From: Pseudomonadota bacterium
GTDB lineage: Bacteria > Pseudomonadota > Gammaproteobacteria > Pseudomonadales > Oceanobacteraceae
Direction: 5' to 3'
DNA length: 64,000 nt
NCBI GenBank assembly: GCA_030145845.1
Contig: JAIXHJ010000004.1
Span: 124,001 to 188,000, forward strand
Shown here piece by piece: positions 44,843 to 53,770 of this stretch (its first letter is position 1; each line of letters opens with the position of its first letter). Made by a program: the position numbers and the translations under genes. A model generated the notes under the pieces. That model did no database searches. It saw only the letters and a list, made by a program, of their open reading frames with translations, and was not told where the DNA came from.

Positions 44843-45067
44843 TCAGCGCAGGCGTGAGATACCGAGAAATTTACCGTCGGCTGAGAAGTCAATGGCAAAA
44901 CGGCCGTGCACGCCGCTGTGATCCACCACCTGCTGCAGGATATTGGCCGGGAAGCGCACGCGGCGGCCATCGCTGGTATGGGCCAGCACCTGACGCACAC
45001 TGCCGCTGTAATAACGCTGATACTCGGCCGCGGTAATGGCCAGATCAACCACAATGCGCTGTTTCAC
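44843..45067 (-). CDS. DUF2835 protein
   Basis: The small protein of 74 residues has the DUF2835 pattern ITAAEYQRYYSGSVRQVLAHTSDGRRVRFPANILQQVVDHSGVHGRF. It is probably a compact beta-rich cytoplasmic protein of unknown function. The start is the GTG at 45067 with GGGGG upstream; ten further residues of open frame have no ribosome site. It lies 97 bases upstream of pyrD on the same strand, possibly co-transcribed. Confidence 0.8.
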   Translation of the reverse strand: MKQRIVVDLAITAAEYQRYYSGSVRQVLAHTSDGRRVRFPANILQQVVDHSGVHGRFAIDFSADGKFLGISRLR

Positions 45068-45218
45068 TGAGCGGCCCCCACGGGCAGACGCGGCCAATCA
45101 GCAGAGACGCCGCCGCGGTTCAGCGGAGGCAACAGATCACAGGAAAGGAATGGATTCATGGGGTGCATTAACGTCAGACCGGCACAGATGAAGCTGCCTA
45201 TCATAACGCAAGGCAACG

Positions 45219-45237
45219 GCCGGCAGATAATGCCGGC
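45219..45237 (-). terminator. Hairpin downstream of the glutamate dehydrogenase gene
   Basis: GCCGGCA (45219-45225) and TGCCGGC (45231-45237) are perfectly complementary across GATAA, 41 bases past the stop at 45279. There is no T run after the stem on the minus strand, so it may act with other factors. The rest of this 211-base gap shows no gene. Confidence 0.4.
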
Positions 45238-45278
45238 TGAACTCTTGATGGCCGCCGCGGGTTAATTCCGGCGTCTGA

Positions 45279-48200
45279 CTACAGCGACTCAGCACTCTGC
45301 AGATGACGGCTCGACTGCGCCAGATCCAGCAGCTCCCGCAGCGCCACTGACACCATGGGGAATTCAATCGCCTCTGTGGCTTTCAGCTCGCTGAGCATGG
45401 CCTGCCAGCGTTCCACCAGCGGTGCCTGCTCTTCCTCCCAGCAGGCGATGGCATCCGCCAGCGTAGCGCCCGGTTGCTGCGCACTGAGAATGCCGACGGT
45501 CAGTGCCCGCTGCTGCCAGTCGAGATCGTCGCGCATGGTCTCACGCGCCAGCGCTTCCCAGTGCGTGACCGACGGCAGAGCATTCACCTGCTGCATAAAC
45601 CAGTTCAGTGACAGATGTTCGCCCATTTCAAAATAGGCTTCCGCCACCTCTTCCACCGGATGTGCCGTCACATCAGCGGCTTCAATAATGCCCAGCACTG
45701 AATACAGATTGGATGCCCCGGCCGTGATCGCCGCCAGCGCTTCCGGCACCCCGGCGGCCACCCGCTGATCATAGGCCTGCTGCCAGCGTTCCAGCGCCGA
45801 GCCTTTCAGCATCTGGCCGAGGTTGCCGGCAATGTTCTGCACCGCCGGGCGGAAGCGTTCCACTTCCGCACCAATATCCATGGTCGCGCGGCGGTTACGC
45901 AGGAACCAGCGGGACGCGCGCCGCACCAGCCGCATCAGATCGACCATCATGTCTTCCTGAACCGCGGTATCGACCTGATAATCGAGCGCGGTAATGGCCT
46001 GCCAGTGATCTTCCATGGAGAAAATATCGCGCGCGGTAATATAACCACCGGCGATATCACACATGGTGGCCCCGGTGGAATCATGCAGCCGGTTCACGTA
46101 CGTGATGCCCATGTAGTTGACCATGTCATTGGCCAGCTGGGTGGCAATAATTTCACCACGCAGACGGTGGCGGTACAGCGGCTCATGGAACTGACGGCTC
46201 AGCGCCTGCGGAAATGCCGTTTCCAGAATACGGTCGATATACGGGTCTTCGGTAATCTGCGGCCGGTTCAGCTGTTCTTTCAGATCGGCCTTGGTATAAG
46301 ACACCAGCACCGACAGTTCCGGCCGCGTCAGCCCCAGCGACGCCGCTTTCCGCTCCAGCAGCACATCTTCGCCGGGCAGGAATTCCAGCGCCCGGTTCAG
46401 TTTGCCCTGCGCTTCGTACTCACGGATCAGGCGCGCGTATTCGTCCAGCCGCACCTGACAGTCACGGTAAGCCAGGGCAATGGCCTGGGTCTGACAGTAA
46501 TTATTGTTCAGCACCAGCTGGCCGACTTCGTCAGTCAGACTCATAAAGATTTCATTACGCTGTTTACGCGTCAGGTCACCGCTGTCCATCACGTCGTTGA
46601 GCATAATTTTGATGTTAACTTCATGGTCGGAACAGTCCACGCCACCGGCATTATCAATAAAATCGGTGTAGGACGCCCCGCCATTAAGGCCGAATTCAAT
46701 CCGCCCCAGCTGGGTCATGCCGAGGTTACCGCCCTCGCCCACAACCCGGGCACGCAGTTCATTACCGTTCACACGCAGGCCATCGTTGGCTTTATCCCCG
46801 ACCTGCGAATGACGTTCTGACGAAGCCTTCACGTACGTGCCGATGCCACCGTTCCAGATCAGATCCACCGGGGCTTTAAGGATGGCACTGATCAGATCCG
46901 CCGGGGCCAGATAGTCGGCCGTGATGGCAAAACATTTTTTCATCTCCGGCGTGATGCTGATGCGTTTGGCGGCGCGCGAAAAGATGCCACCGCCTTTGGA
47001 AATCAGCTCGCGGTTATAGTCATCCCAGCTGGAACGCGGCAGTTCAAACAAACGCCTGCGCTCACGGAAGCTGCTGGCAGCATCCGGCGTCGGGTCAATA
47101 AAAATATGCATATGGTTAAAGGCTGCCACCAGACAGATATGCTCAGATAACAGCATGCCATTACCGAACACATCGCCGGCCATATCGCCGATTCCGACCA
47201 CGGTAAAATCGGTATTCTGAACATTAATACCGATTTCACGGAAGTGACGCTGCACCGATACCCAGGCACCGCGGGCAGTAATGCCCATTTTCTTGTGGTC
47301 GTAACCGATGGAGCCACCGGAGGCAAAGGCATCGCCCATCCAGAAGCCACGGCTGACAGCAATCTCGTTGGCAATATCAGAAAACGTTGCCGTTCCTTTA
47401 TCGGCCGCCACCACCAGATAAGGGTCATCTTCATCATGGCGGACCATGTTGTCCGGTGGTACCACGCTTCCTTCCACCAGATTATCGGTAACATCCAGCA
47501 AGGCGCTGATAAAGGTCTGATAACTGGCAATGCCTTCCGCCATAAAGGCGTCACGGTTGCCGTCTTTGGGCAGACATTTGGCAATAAAGCCGCCTTTTGC
47601 ACCCACCGGCACAATCACCGCATTTTTCACCTGCTGTGCCTTCACCAGACCGAGAACTTCGGTACGGAAATCTTCGCTGCGGTCAGACCAGCGCAGGCCA
47701 CCACGGGCAACCCGGCCGCCCCGCAGATGCACACCTTCCACCCGCGGTGAATAGACAAAAATTTCAAACATCGGCCGTGGCAGCGGCATATCGGAAATCA
47801 GCGCCGGATTCATCTTGAAGGCCAGATAGGTTTTATCGCGGCCATCCGCATCCAGCTGATAATAGTTGGTGCGCAACGTCGAGCGGATCAGCTCAATATA
47901 ACGGCGGATAGTGCGGTCTTCGTTCAGCTGTTCAACGCCGTCGAGGGCTTCAATCAGTGTCTGCTCACACTGCGCGCTTTCGCTATCACGCTGCTCCAGG
48001 GAAATATCGCGCAGATCAAAACGCTGGTGAAAGAGCCGGATCAGCCCGGCGCTGATCGTGATATATCGCCCCAGGGTTTCGGCGATGTAACTTTCAGAAA
48101 TACCGAAACGGATCTGCTTCATATAGCGCGCATAAGCCCGCAGCACCGCAATATCTTTCCAGCCCAGCTGTGCCCCCAGCACCAGCCGGTTAAAACCATC

Positions 48201-50120
48201 GTTTTCGGCGCGGCCATGCCAGATAGCGCTGAAGGCCTCCTGAAACAGGTTTTTCACCCCGGCGATATTGATACTGTCTGACAGGGTGTAACGCAGCAGG
48301 AAGTTATGAATCCAGATTTTCTGCCCATCGGCGCAGACAATTTCATACGGATGCTCGCCCATAACCCGCAGGCCGAGATTTTCCAGTACCGGAATCACAT
48401 CCGACAGCGGCAGAATGGCGCCACGGTTGAACAATTTGAAACGCAGTTCATTGTCACCTTCTTCCAGCTCCCGGTAAAAACTCATCGCCAGTTCGCCCGG
48501 CGGCTGACTGCAGAGATATTCCATATGCTGAATATCAGCCACCGCCGTGCGGGCGGTGAATTTTTCGCGGTAGCCGGCCGGAAACGCATCGCGGTAACGG
48601 TGGAACTGATGATTGCCCAATTCTTCACCCACCTGCTCAGCCAGCGCTGCGTGCAGGTCATCGGGCCAGGAACGCACCACCTGCTGGATACGGCGGACAA
48701 TTTTATCTTCGTCAAAATTGACCTGGGTATCCGGATTCAGGCGCAGCAGAAAATAGGTACGCGCCAGAATGGATTCCGAGAAATAGGTATTGAATTCAAT
48801 ATCCAGCGTATCGAATTCTTCGCGCAGTACCGACTCGATTTTATAACGCAGTTCGGTGTTATAAATATCCCGTGGCGTATACACCAGACAGGAAACAAAC
48901 TTGCTGTAGGTATCCTTACGCACAAATACGCGGGTCTGACGCCGCTCCTGAATATGCAGGATACTGACGGCGGTGTGATACAGCTGTTCCGCCGATGACT
49001 GAAACAGCTCATCACGCGGGTACACTTCGAGAATGCGGTTCAGTTCTTTGCTGCTGTGGCTGCCGGGGGTGAAATTGGCCAGCGCGCGCACAGCATTCAG
49101 TTTCTCACGCACAAAGGGAATATTATCCGGCGTTTCAATATAAACGATGGAGGTATACAGCCCCATAAAGCGGATGCCCCGGGTGACGCGCCCTTCTTCA
49201 TCAAAGAATTTGACCACCACATAATCCGGGTACGCCGGCCGGTGCACGCGTGAGCGGGTGCCGGATTTCATAAAGCTGACGACGTGGGAATTGGTGATAA
49301 AATCCCGCACCTCATCTTCCAGATCGGTCAGTTTCAGGCGGTTGCGGTTGGCATTATTGTGGCGGAACAGGCCCAGGTCGTGTTCAACATCCCGCACCAC
49401 GTATTCTTCGTCGCCATCGCTTTCCAGATGAAACTCATCACAGGCAAGAAAGGTAAAGTGCTCATTGACCAGCCACATAATAAATTCACAGGCTTCGCGG
49501 TAATCGTCCGCGCGTTCCTGCTGCGGCACCGCTTTCAGCATCTCAGCGCAATCGCGGGCACGCTGTTTAATCGGCTGAAAATCGGTCACACAGGCTTTGA
49601 CTTCCTGCAGCACTGACAACAGTTCCTGTTCCAGCCCGCTGAGCATCTCTGCCGACGAGTGGCGGTCAAATTCGACGTAGATGATGGCTTCCGGCGTGCT
49701 TTTGTCCGATGCTTTGTTCCAGTCACCGGAATGCAGCAGCTGCCGCTTCTTACCGCGGCGGGCGTACATCACGCAATAATGGATCGAATGCAGCGACAAC
49801 TGGCGGCTGGTCAGCAGCATACGCACCGAGTCGACCACGAACGGCATATCCTCACAGACAATTTCCACCACCGTGTGCATGGACTGCCAGCCGTGGTTTT
49901 CATAATCCGGATTAAAGACGCGGACTTTGGCCTCGCCTTCGCGTCGCTGCTGAATAAACTGCCAGCAGGATAAGGTGGCGCCATAGACATCCTCGACCGC
50001 GCGGCTCATCAGCTCTTCTTCCTGCACGCCGGAAAAATAGATGGCGGCGAATTTCTGCAGAAGCCCGGCCTGGGTGGGATCGTTCCTTTCGTCAATCAGA
50101 GTATTCAGTGCTGTGAGCAT
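45279..50120 (-). CDS. gdhB: NAD-dependent glutamate dehydrogenase, 180-kDa class
   Basis: The 1613-residue protein is the large NAD-GDH that deaminates glutamate to 2-oxoglutarate and ammonium and so feeds carbon into the TCA cycle. The N-terminal third has ACT-like regulatory segments (VVEIVCEDMPFVVDSVRMLL). The central catalytic region has GGLRWSDRSEDFRTEVLGLVKAQQVKNAVIVPVGAKGGF with the substrate Lys residues. It is followed by the Rossmann region with VVGIGDMAGDVFGNGML and VGEGGNLGMTQLGRIEF. The C-terminal helical region is present and no frameshift is seen. The start ATG at 50120 has a weak CCGGA ribosome site. It is divergent from the MoxR operon across 222 bases; nested inverted repeats lie in between. 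The gene symbol follows the usual Pseudomonas name. Confidence 0.93.
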   Translation of the reverse strand: MLTALNTLIDERNDPTQAGLLQKFAAIYFSGVQEEELMSRAVEDVYGATLSCWQFIQQRREGEAKVRVFNPDYENHGWQSMHTVVEIVCEDMPFVVDSVRMLLTSRQLSLHSIHYCVMYARRGKKRQLLHSGDWNKASDKSTPEAIIYVEFDRHSSAEMLSGLEQELLSVLQEVKACVTDFQPIKQRARDCAEMLKAVPQQERADDYREACEFIMWLVNEHFTFLACDEFHLESDGDEEYVVRDVEHDLGLFRHNNANRNRLKLTDLEDEVRDFITNSHVVSFMKSGTRSRVHRPAYPDYVVVKFFDEEGRVTRGIRFMGLYTSIVYIETPDNIPFVREKLNAVRALANFTPGSHSSKELNRILEVYPRDELFQSSAEQLYHTAVSILHIQERRQTRVFVRKDTYSKFVSCLVYTPRDIYNTELRYKIESVLREEFDTLDIEFNTYFSESILARTYFLLRLNPDTQVNFDEDKIVRRIQQVVRSWPDDLHAALAEQVGEELGNHQFHRYRDAFPAGYREKFTARTAVADIQHMEYLCSQPPGELAMSFYRELEEGDNELRFKLFNRGAILPLSDVIPVLENLGLRVMGEHPYEIVCADGQKIWIHNFLLRYTLSDSINIAGVKNLFQEAFSAIWHGRAENDGFNRLVLGAQLGWKDIAVLRAYARYMKQIRFGISESYIAETLGRYITISAGLIRLFHQRFDLRDISLEQRDSESAQCEQTLIEALDGVEQLNEDRTIRRYIELIRSTLRTNYYQLDADGRDKTYLAFKMNPALISDMPLPRPMFEIFVYSPRVEGVHLRGGRVARGGLRWSDRSEDFRTEVLGLVKAQQVKNAVIVPVGAKGGFIAKCLPKDGNRDAFMAEGIASYQTFISALLDVTDNLVEGSVVPPDNMVRHDEDDPYLVVAADKGTATFSDIANEIAVSRGFWMGDAFASGGSIGYDHKKMGITARGAWVSVQRHFREIGINVQNTDFTVVGIGDMAGDVFGNGMLLSEHICLVAAFNHMHIFIDPTPDAASSFRERRRLFELPRSSWDDYNRELISKGGGIFSRAAKRISITPEMKKCFAITADYLAPADLISAILKAPVDLIWNGGIGTYVKASSERHSQVGDKANDGLRVNGNELRARVVGEGGNLGMTQLGRIEFGLNGGASYTDFIDNAGGVDCSDHEVNIKIMLNDVMDSGDLTRKQRNEIFMSLTDEVGQLVLNNNYCQTQAIALAYRDCQVRLDEYARLIREYEAQGKLNRALEFLPGEDVLLERKAASLGLTRPELSVLVSYTKADLKEQLNRPQITEDPYIDRILETAFPQALSRQFHEPLYRHRLRGEIIATQLANDMVNYMGITYVNRLHDSTGATMCDIAGGYITARDIFSMEDHWQAITALDYQVDTAVQEDMMVDLMRLVRRASRWFLRNRRATMDIGAEVERFRPAVQNIAGNLGQMLKGSALERWQQAYDQRVAAGVPEALAAITAGASNLYSVLGIIEAADVTAHPVEEVAEAYFEMGEHLSLNWFMQQVNALPSVTHWEALARETMRDDLDWQQRALTVGILSAQQPGATLADAIACWEEEQAPLVERWQAMLSELKATEAIEFPMVSVALRELLDLAQSSRHLQSAESL

Positions 50121-50170
50121 ATTTTCCGGTCCGTCTTTTTTCCTGATGATCTCAGCTTAGAACATTTATG

Positions 50171-50204
50171 ACAAAGTGATTCTGTCAGAATCCCAGCACT
50201 TTGT
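50171..50204 (-). promoter_or_regulatory. Nested inverted repeats upstream of the NAD-GDH gene
   Basis: ATTCTG-T-CAGAAT (50079 offset: 50179-50191) is a perfect palindrome with a single central base. It is flanked by ACAAAGTG (50171-50178) and its complement CACTTTGT (50197-50204). The site lies 50-85 bases before the NAD-GDH ATG, where a transcription factor or leader structure could act. The outer repeat spacing is asymmetric. Confidence 0.45.
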
Positions 50205-50281
50205 GACAGCCAGTGATCGCCGGCAGAGAAAATTCGTTTACAACAGAAGTGAACTTTCTGTCAGCAGCTTCATCAGAGCCA

Positions 50282-50309
50282 TTGACCTGCGCAGGTCAGG
50301 CACTAAAAT
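50282..50309 (+). promoter_or_regulatory. Promoter with palindromic operator for the moxR-bat operon
   Basis: TTGACC (50282-50287) and TAAAAT (50304-50309) are 16 bases apart and form a good sigma70 promoter 34 bases before the MoxR ATG. A perfect 16-bp palindrome, TGACCTGC/GCAGGTCA (50283-50298), covers most of the -35 and spacer, where a bound dimeric repressor would exclude RNA polymerase. I do not match it to a known regulator's consensus. Confidence 0.6.
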
Positions 50310-50342
50310 CCCTGCTGAATCAACGCTCTGGAATCACAGATT

Positions 50343-51302
50343 ATGACTGTACAAGAGGGTTTCGCACGCCTTAACGCTTCACTGCAGGAGCAGATTATTG
50401 GCCAGCCGCATCTGGTTGAACGGCTGTTAATCTGTCTGCTCAGTGATGGCCATCTGCTGGTTGAAGGGGCACCCGGACTGGCAAAAACCAAAGCCATCAA
50501 CGCCCTGGCCAAACGGATTGAAGGCGATTTCAAACGCGTTCAGTTCACCCCCGACCTGTTACCCGGCGATATTACCGGCACCGAAATTTACCGGCCGCAG
50601 CAGCAATCCTTTGATTTCCAGCCCGGTCCGATTTTTCACAATCTGATTCTGGCCGACGAAATAAACCGGGCACCGGCCAAGGTGCAGAGTGCGCTGCTGG
50701 AAGCCATGGCCGAACGGCAGGTGACGGTCGGCGGTGTTACCCGCACCCTGCCGTCGTTATTTATGGTGATGGCCACCCAGAACCCGATTGAACAGGAAGG
50801 CACCTATCCGCTGCCGGAAGCCCAGCTCGACCGTTTTCTGATGCACGTGGTTATTGATTACCCGGATGCGGAAGCAGAACAGAAAATCCTCCGCCTCGCC
50901 CGCGGCGAAGCCCTCAACCTGAGCCAGGATGTGGATATCCGCCTGACCCAGGAACAGGTCGCGGAAGCCCGTCAGCAGGTTCTTAACCTGCACATGAGTG
51001 ACGCCGTCGAGCAGTATCTGGTGCAGCTGGTCATGGCCAGCCGGCGTCCGGAAAATTACGGCAAGGACCTGCACAACTGGATCGAATACGGCGCCAGCCC
51101 ACGCGGCACCATTGCCCTCGACCGCTGTGCACGTGCCCACGCCTGGCTGCAGGGACGTGACTACGTCAGCCCGGAAGATGTACAGGCCATCGCCCACGAT
51201 GTGCTGCGTCACCGTCTGCTGCTGAGCTTTGAAGCCGAAGCCTCCGGTATGACCGTAAACCGCGTTATCAATGAACTGCTGCAGCGGGTACCGGTGCTCT
51301 GA
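50343..51302 (+). CDS. moxR: MoxR family AAA+ ATPase
   Basis: The 319-residue protein has the MoxR AAA+ core: Walker A GAPGLAKTKA, Walker B LILADEINRAPAKVQSALLEAM, sensor 1 MATQNPIEQEGTYPLPEAQLDRF, and the sensor 2 Arg in SPRGT. MoxR ATPases act as chaperones that load metal or otherwise activate partner proteins with VWA domains. It is the first gene of an operon with DUF58, DUF4381, VWA and BatD genes, the classic Bat/aerotolerance-like set. The start ATG follows a regulated-looking promoter closely. The stop is two bases before the next gene. Confidence 0.95.
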   Translation: MTVQEGFARLNASLQEQIIGQPHLVERLLICLLSDGHLLVEGAPGLAKTKAINALAKRIEGDFKRVQFTPDLLPGDITGTEIYRPQQQSFDFQPGPIFHNLILADEINRAPAKVQSALLEAMAERQVTVGGVTRTLPSLFMVMATQNPIEQEGTYPLPEAQLDRFLMHVVIDYPDAEAEQKILRLARGEALNLSQDVDIRLTQEQVAEARQQVLNLHMSDAVEQYLVQLVMASRRPENYGKDLHNWIEYGASPRGTIALDRCARAHAWLQGRDYVSPEDVQAIAHDVLRHRLLLSFEAEASGMTVNRVINELLQRVPVL

Positions 51303-51304
51303 GC

Positions 51305-52249
51305 ATGAACCAGCCGCTGCAGACACCCGTCACCGGTTTTACCGACGGCGCCGAAATCCGGCCTGCCGCCCTGGTCGGCCTGCGCGCGCTGGCGCGTTTT
51401 CTGCCCCTGCACCGGCAACGCAAAATCCTTAACGACCTGTCCGGCAGTCACGCCTCGGCCATCCGTGGCCGTGGCCTGGATTACGCCGAAGTGCGGGCCT
51501 ATCAGCCCGGTGATGACATCCGCAGCATGGACTGGCGCGTCACCGCGCGTACCGGCGATGCGCATATCAAGGTCTTCCGGGAAGAAAAAGAACGGCCGGT
51601 GATGCTGGTCTGTGATCTGCGCGGCAGCATGTATTTCGCCACCCGCCGGGCATTCAAGAGCGTACTCGCTGCCGACCTCACCGCCCTGCTGGGCTGGGCC
51701 GCACTGGAACACGGCGACCGCATCGGTGCCCTGCTGTTCAGTGACGACCATGAAACCGATCTGCGTCCGAAAACCGGCCGCCGCCAGCTGCTGCATCTGC
51801 TCAGCACGCTGGCAGAAAACCGCCCGGCAGAGCCGGTTGCCGGTCGCATGCAGCAGATCTGCCGTCATCTGCGCCGCGTCGTACGTCCGGGCAGCGCGGT
51901 GTACTTTATCAGTGATTTCAGCGGCTACGATGAAGACTGCGAACGGCAGCTGTTCAGCCTGACGCAGCACAGCGATCTGATCGCCATCCAGGTCAGTGAT
52001 CCACTGGAAGCCGAACTGCCACCACCCGGTGTTTACGGTATCAGCCACGGTGATCAGAAACGCCTGCTGGATACCTCCGACCGCAACCTGCGCAGCCGTT
52101 ATCACGACGATTACAGGCAACGTCAGCAGACCCTGCAACGCAGCATGAACCGTCTGCGCGCGCCCCTGATCCCGGTCAGCACCGCTGATCAGGATCCGCT
52201 GGCGCTGCTGCGTGCCGGCCTCGGTTTAACCAGCGGGGGACAGCCATGA
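51305..52249 (+). CDS. DUF58 (VWA-like) domain protein
   Basis: The 314-residue protein has the DUF58 signature RGLDYAEVRAYQPGDDIRSMDWRVTARTG and the VWA-like strand VMLVCDLRGSMYF, in which the usual DxSxS metal site is DLRGS. No membrane segment is present. DUF58 proteins regularly sit after moxR and are thought to be substrates or partners of the ATPase. The stop overlaps the next gene's ATG (ATGA). Confidence 0.9.
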   Translation: MNQPLQTPVTGFTDGAEIRPAALVGLRALARFLPLHRQRKILNDLSGSHASAIRGRGLDYAEVRAYQPGDDIRSMDWRVTARTGDAHIKVFREEKERPVMLVCDLRGSMYFATRRAFKSVLAADLTALLGWAALEHGDRIGALLFSDDHETDLRPKTGRRQLLHLLSTLAENRPAEPVAGRMQQICRHLRRVVRPGSAVYFISDFSGYDEDCERQLFSLTQHSDLIAIQVSDPLEAELPPPGVYGISHGDQKRLLDTSDRNLRSRYHDDYRQRQQTLQRSMNRLRAPLIPVSTADQDPLALLRAGLGLTSGGQP

Positions 52250-52746
52250 ATCCGGCGCAGTCGCTGCAGCTGAACGATATCATTGCGCCACCGGCAATCG
52301 GCTTCTGGCCGCCGGCACCGGGCTGGTGGCTGCTGGCGCTGCTGATCCTGCTGCTGCCAGTGCTGATCTGGCTGCTGCTGCGCTGGCGCCGCCACTGCAG
52401 GCAGCAACGTGAACCGTTCAGCCAGGGCCTGTCCCGTCTGCAGGCACTGCAGGCGCAACAGCCGGCGCTGTCGTCCGCGCTCTGTGCCAGCATTAATGAA
52501 GCCCTGAAAATCTACTGCCGCCAGCGTTATCCGCAGGCGCTGGCGTTGTCCGGTGATGACTGGCGCCGTTTTCTGCGCCAGCACAGCGCAGTCTTCAGCC
52601 AGGAGCAGGAACAGCTGCTGGCCCACGGCCCTTACCGCCCGGATGATCAGCTGCAGGGAAACAGCGCACAGCTGCTGCAGGCGGCCCGGCAATGGCTGCA
52701 GCAATGTGAACGTCAGTACCGTCCGGGAGCTGCTCATGATGCCTGA
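52246..52746 (+). CDS. DUF4381 small membrane protein of the Bat operon
   Basis: The 166-residue protein has one membrane helix (WWLLALLILLLPVLIWLLLRWR, about 25-47) after a short N-terminal segment with PPAIGFWPPAPGWW. A soluble helical domain follows (INEALKIYCRQRYPQALALSGDDWRRFL). DUF4381 members occur between DUF58 and VWA genes in this operon type. The gene overlaps its upstream neighbour by 4 bases and the next gene by 11. Its function is unknown. Confidence 0.85.
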   Translation: MNPAQSLQLNDIIAPPAIGFWPPAPGWWLLALLILLLPVLIWLLLRWRRHCRQQREPFSQGLSRLQALQAQQPALSSALCASINEALKIYCRQRYPQALALSGDDWRRFLRQHSAVFSQEQEQLLAHGPYRPDDQLQGNSAQLLQAARQWLQQCERQYRPGAAHDA

Positions 52747-53770
52747 TTTTCACTGGCCCTGGATATTCCTGCTGCTGCCCCTGCCCTGGGTGGTGCGCGG
52801 CCTGCTGACGGCCATCAACCAGCAGACTGCCGCCCTGCGGGTGCCGTCGCTGAACAGTTTTCCCGGCCAGCAGACGGGTATCCACCGTTCCCACGCCATG
52901 CACTGGCTGAGTTGGGTGCTGCTGTTGTTATGCTGGCTCAGTCTGCTGACCGCCGCCGCCCGCCCCTACCGTATGGGCGAAGTGGTGGAAATGCCGGTAA
53001 CCGGCCGTGATCTGATGCTGGCAGTCGACCTGTCAGACAGTATGAAAATCTCCGATATGAACCTGAATGGCGATCAGGTGACCCGTCTGAGCGCGGTGAA
53101 ACAGGTGCTGAATGATTTTATTCCGCGCCGTCAGGGCGACCGCCTGGGTCTGGTGCTGTTTGGCGATGAAGCCTACCTGCAGGCGCCGCTGACCTTCGAT
53201 ACCCACACCGTGCAGATGCTGATGAACGAAGCCCAGATCGGACTGGCCGGCCAGAAAACCGCCATCGGGGACGCCATTGGCCTGACCATCAAGCGCCTGC
53301 AGAACAACCCGGAAGAAAGCCGGGTGGTGATCCTGCTCACCGACGGTGCCAATACCGCCGGTGAAATCGACCCGCTCAAGGCCGCCGAGCTGGCGGCGTC
53401 ATACCGGGTAAAAATTTACACCATCGGCCTGGGTGCCGAACGTATGGAAGTACCGGGCTTCTTCGGCTCCCGCACCGTCAATCCGAGCCGCGATCTGGAT
53501 GAAAATGCCCTGCGTACCATTGCCAGTGCCACCGGCGGCCAGTTTTTCCGTGCCCGCAATCCACAGCAGCTGCAACAGGTTTACGCCATCATTGATCAGC
53601 TCGAACCGACGGAAAAGGACCCGGAAATCTACCGCCCGCAGCAGAACCTGTTTTACTGGCCGCTGGCGCTGGCACTGCTGAGCGCCCTGCTGCTCGCCCT
53701 GTGGCAGAGCCTGCCGGCCAGCCGCCTGCGTAACCCGCAAGCTGAGGAGGCCGGCGGATGGAATGGCTGA
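52736..53770 (+). CDS. batA: VWA-domain membrane protein BatA
   Basis: The 344-residue protein has an N-terminal membrane helix and a second near residue 60 (WVLLLLCWLSLLTAAARPYR). The VWA domain has the metal-ion-dependent adhesion site DLMLAVDLSDSM (DxSxS) and LLTDGANTAGEI. A C-terminal membrane helix follows (YWPLALALLSALLLALWQSL). The start ATG at 52736 has GGGAG six bases upstream, inside the DUF4381 gene; much longer frames are not supported. It belongs to the Bat set, which in other bacteria is linked to stress tolerance and cell-envelope functions, and is the expected partner of MoxR. Confidence 0.9.
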   Translation: MMPDFHWPWIFLLLPLPWVVRGLLTAINQQTAALRVPSLNSFPGQQTGIHRSHAMHWLSWVLLLLCWLSLLTAAARPYRMGEVVEMPVTGRDLMLAVDLSDSMKISDMNLNGDQVTRLSAVKQVLNDFIPRRQGDRLGLVLFGDEAYLQAPLTFDTHTVQMLMNEAQIGLAGQKTAIGDAIGLTIKRLQNNPEESRVVILLTDGANTAGEIDPLKAAELAASYRVKIYTIGLGAERMEVPGFFGSRTVNPSRDLDENALRTIASATGGQFFRARNPQQLQQVYAIIDQLEPTEKDPEIYRPQQNLFYWPLALALLSALLLALWQSLPASRLRNPQAEEAGGWNG

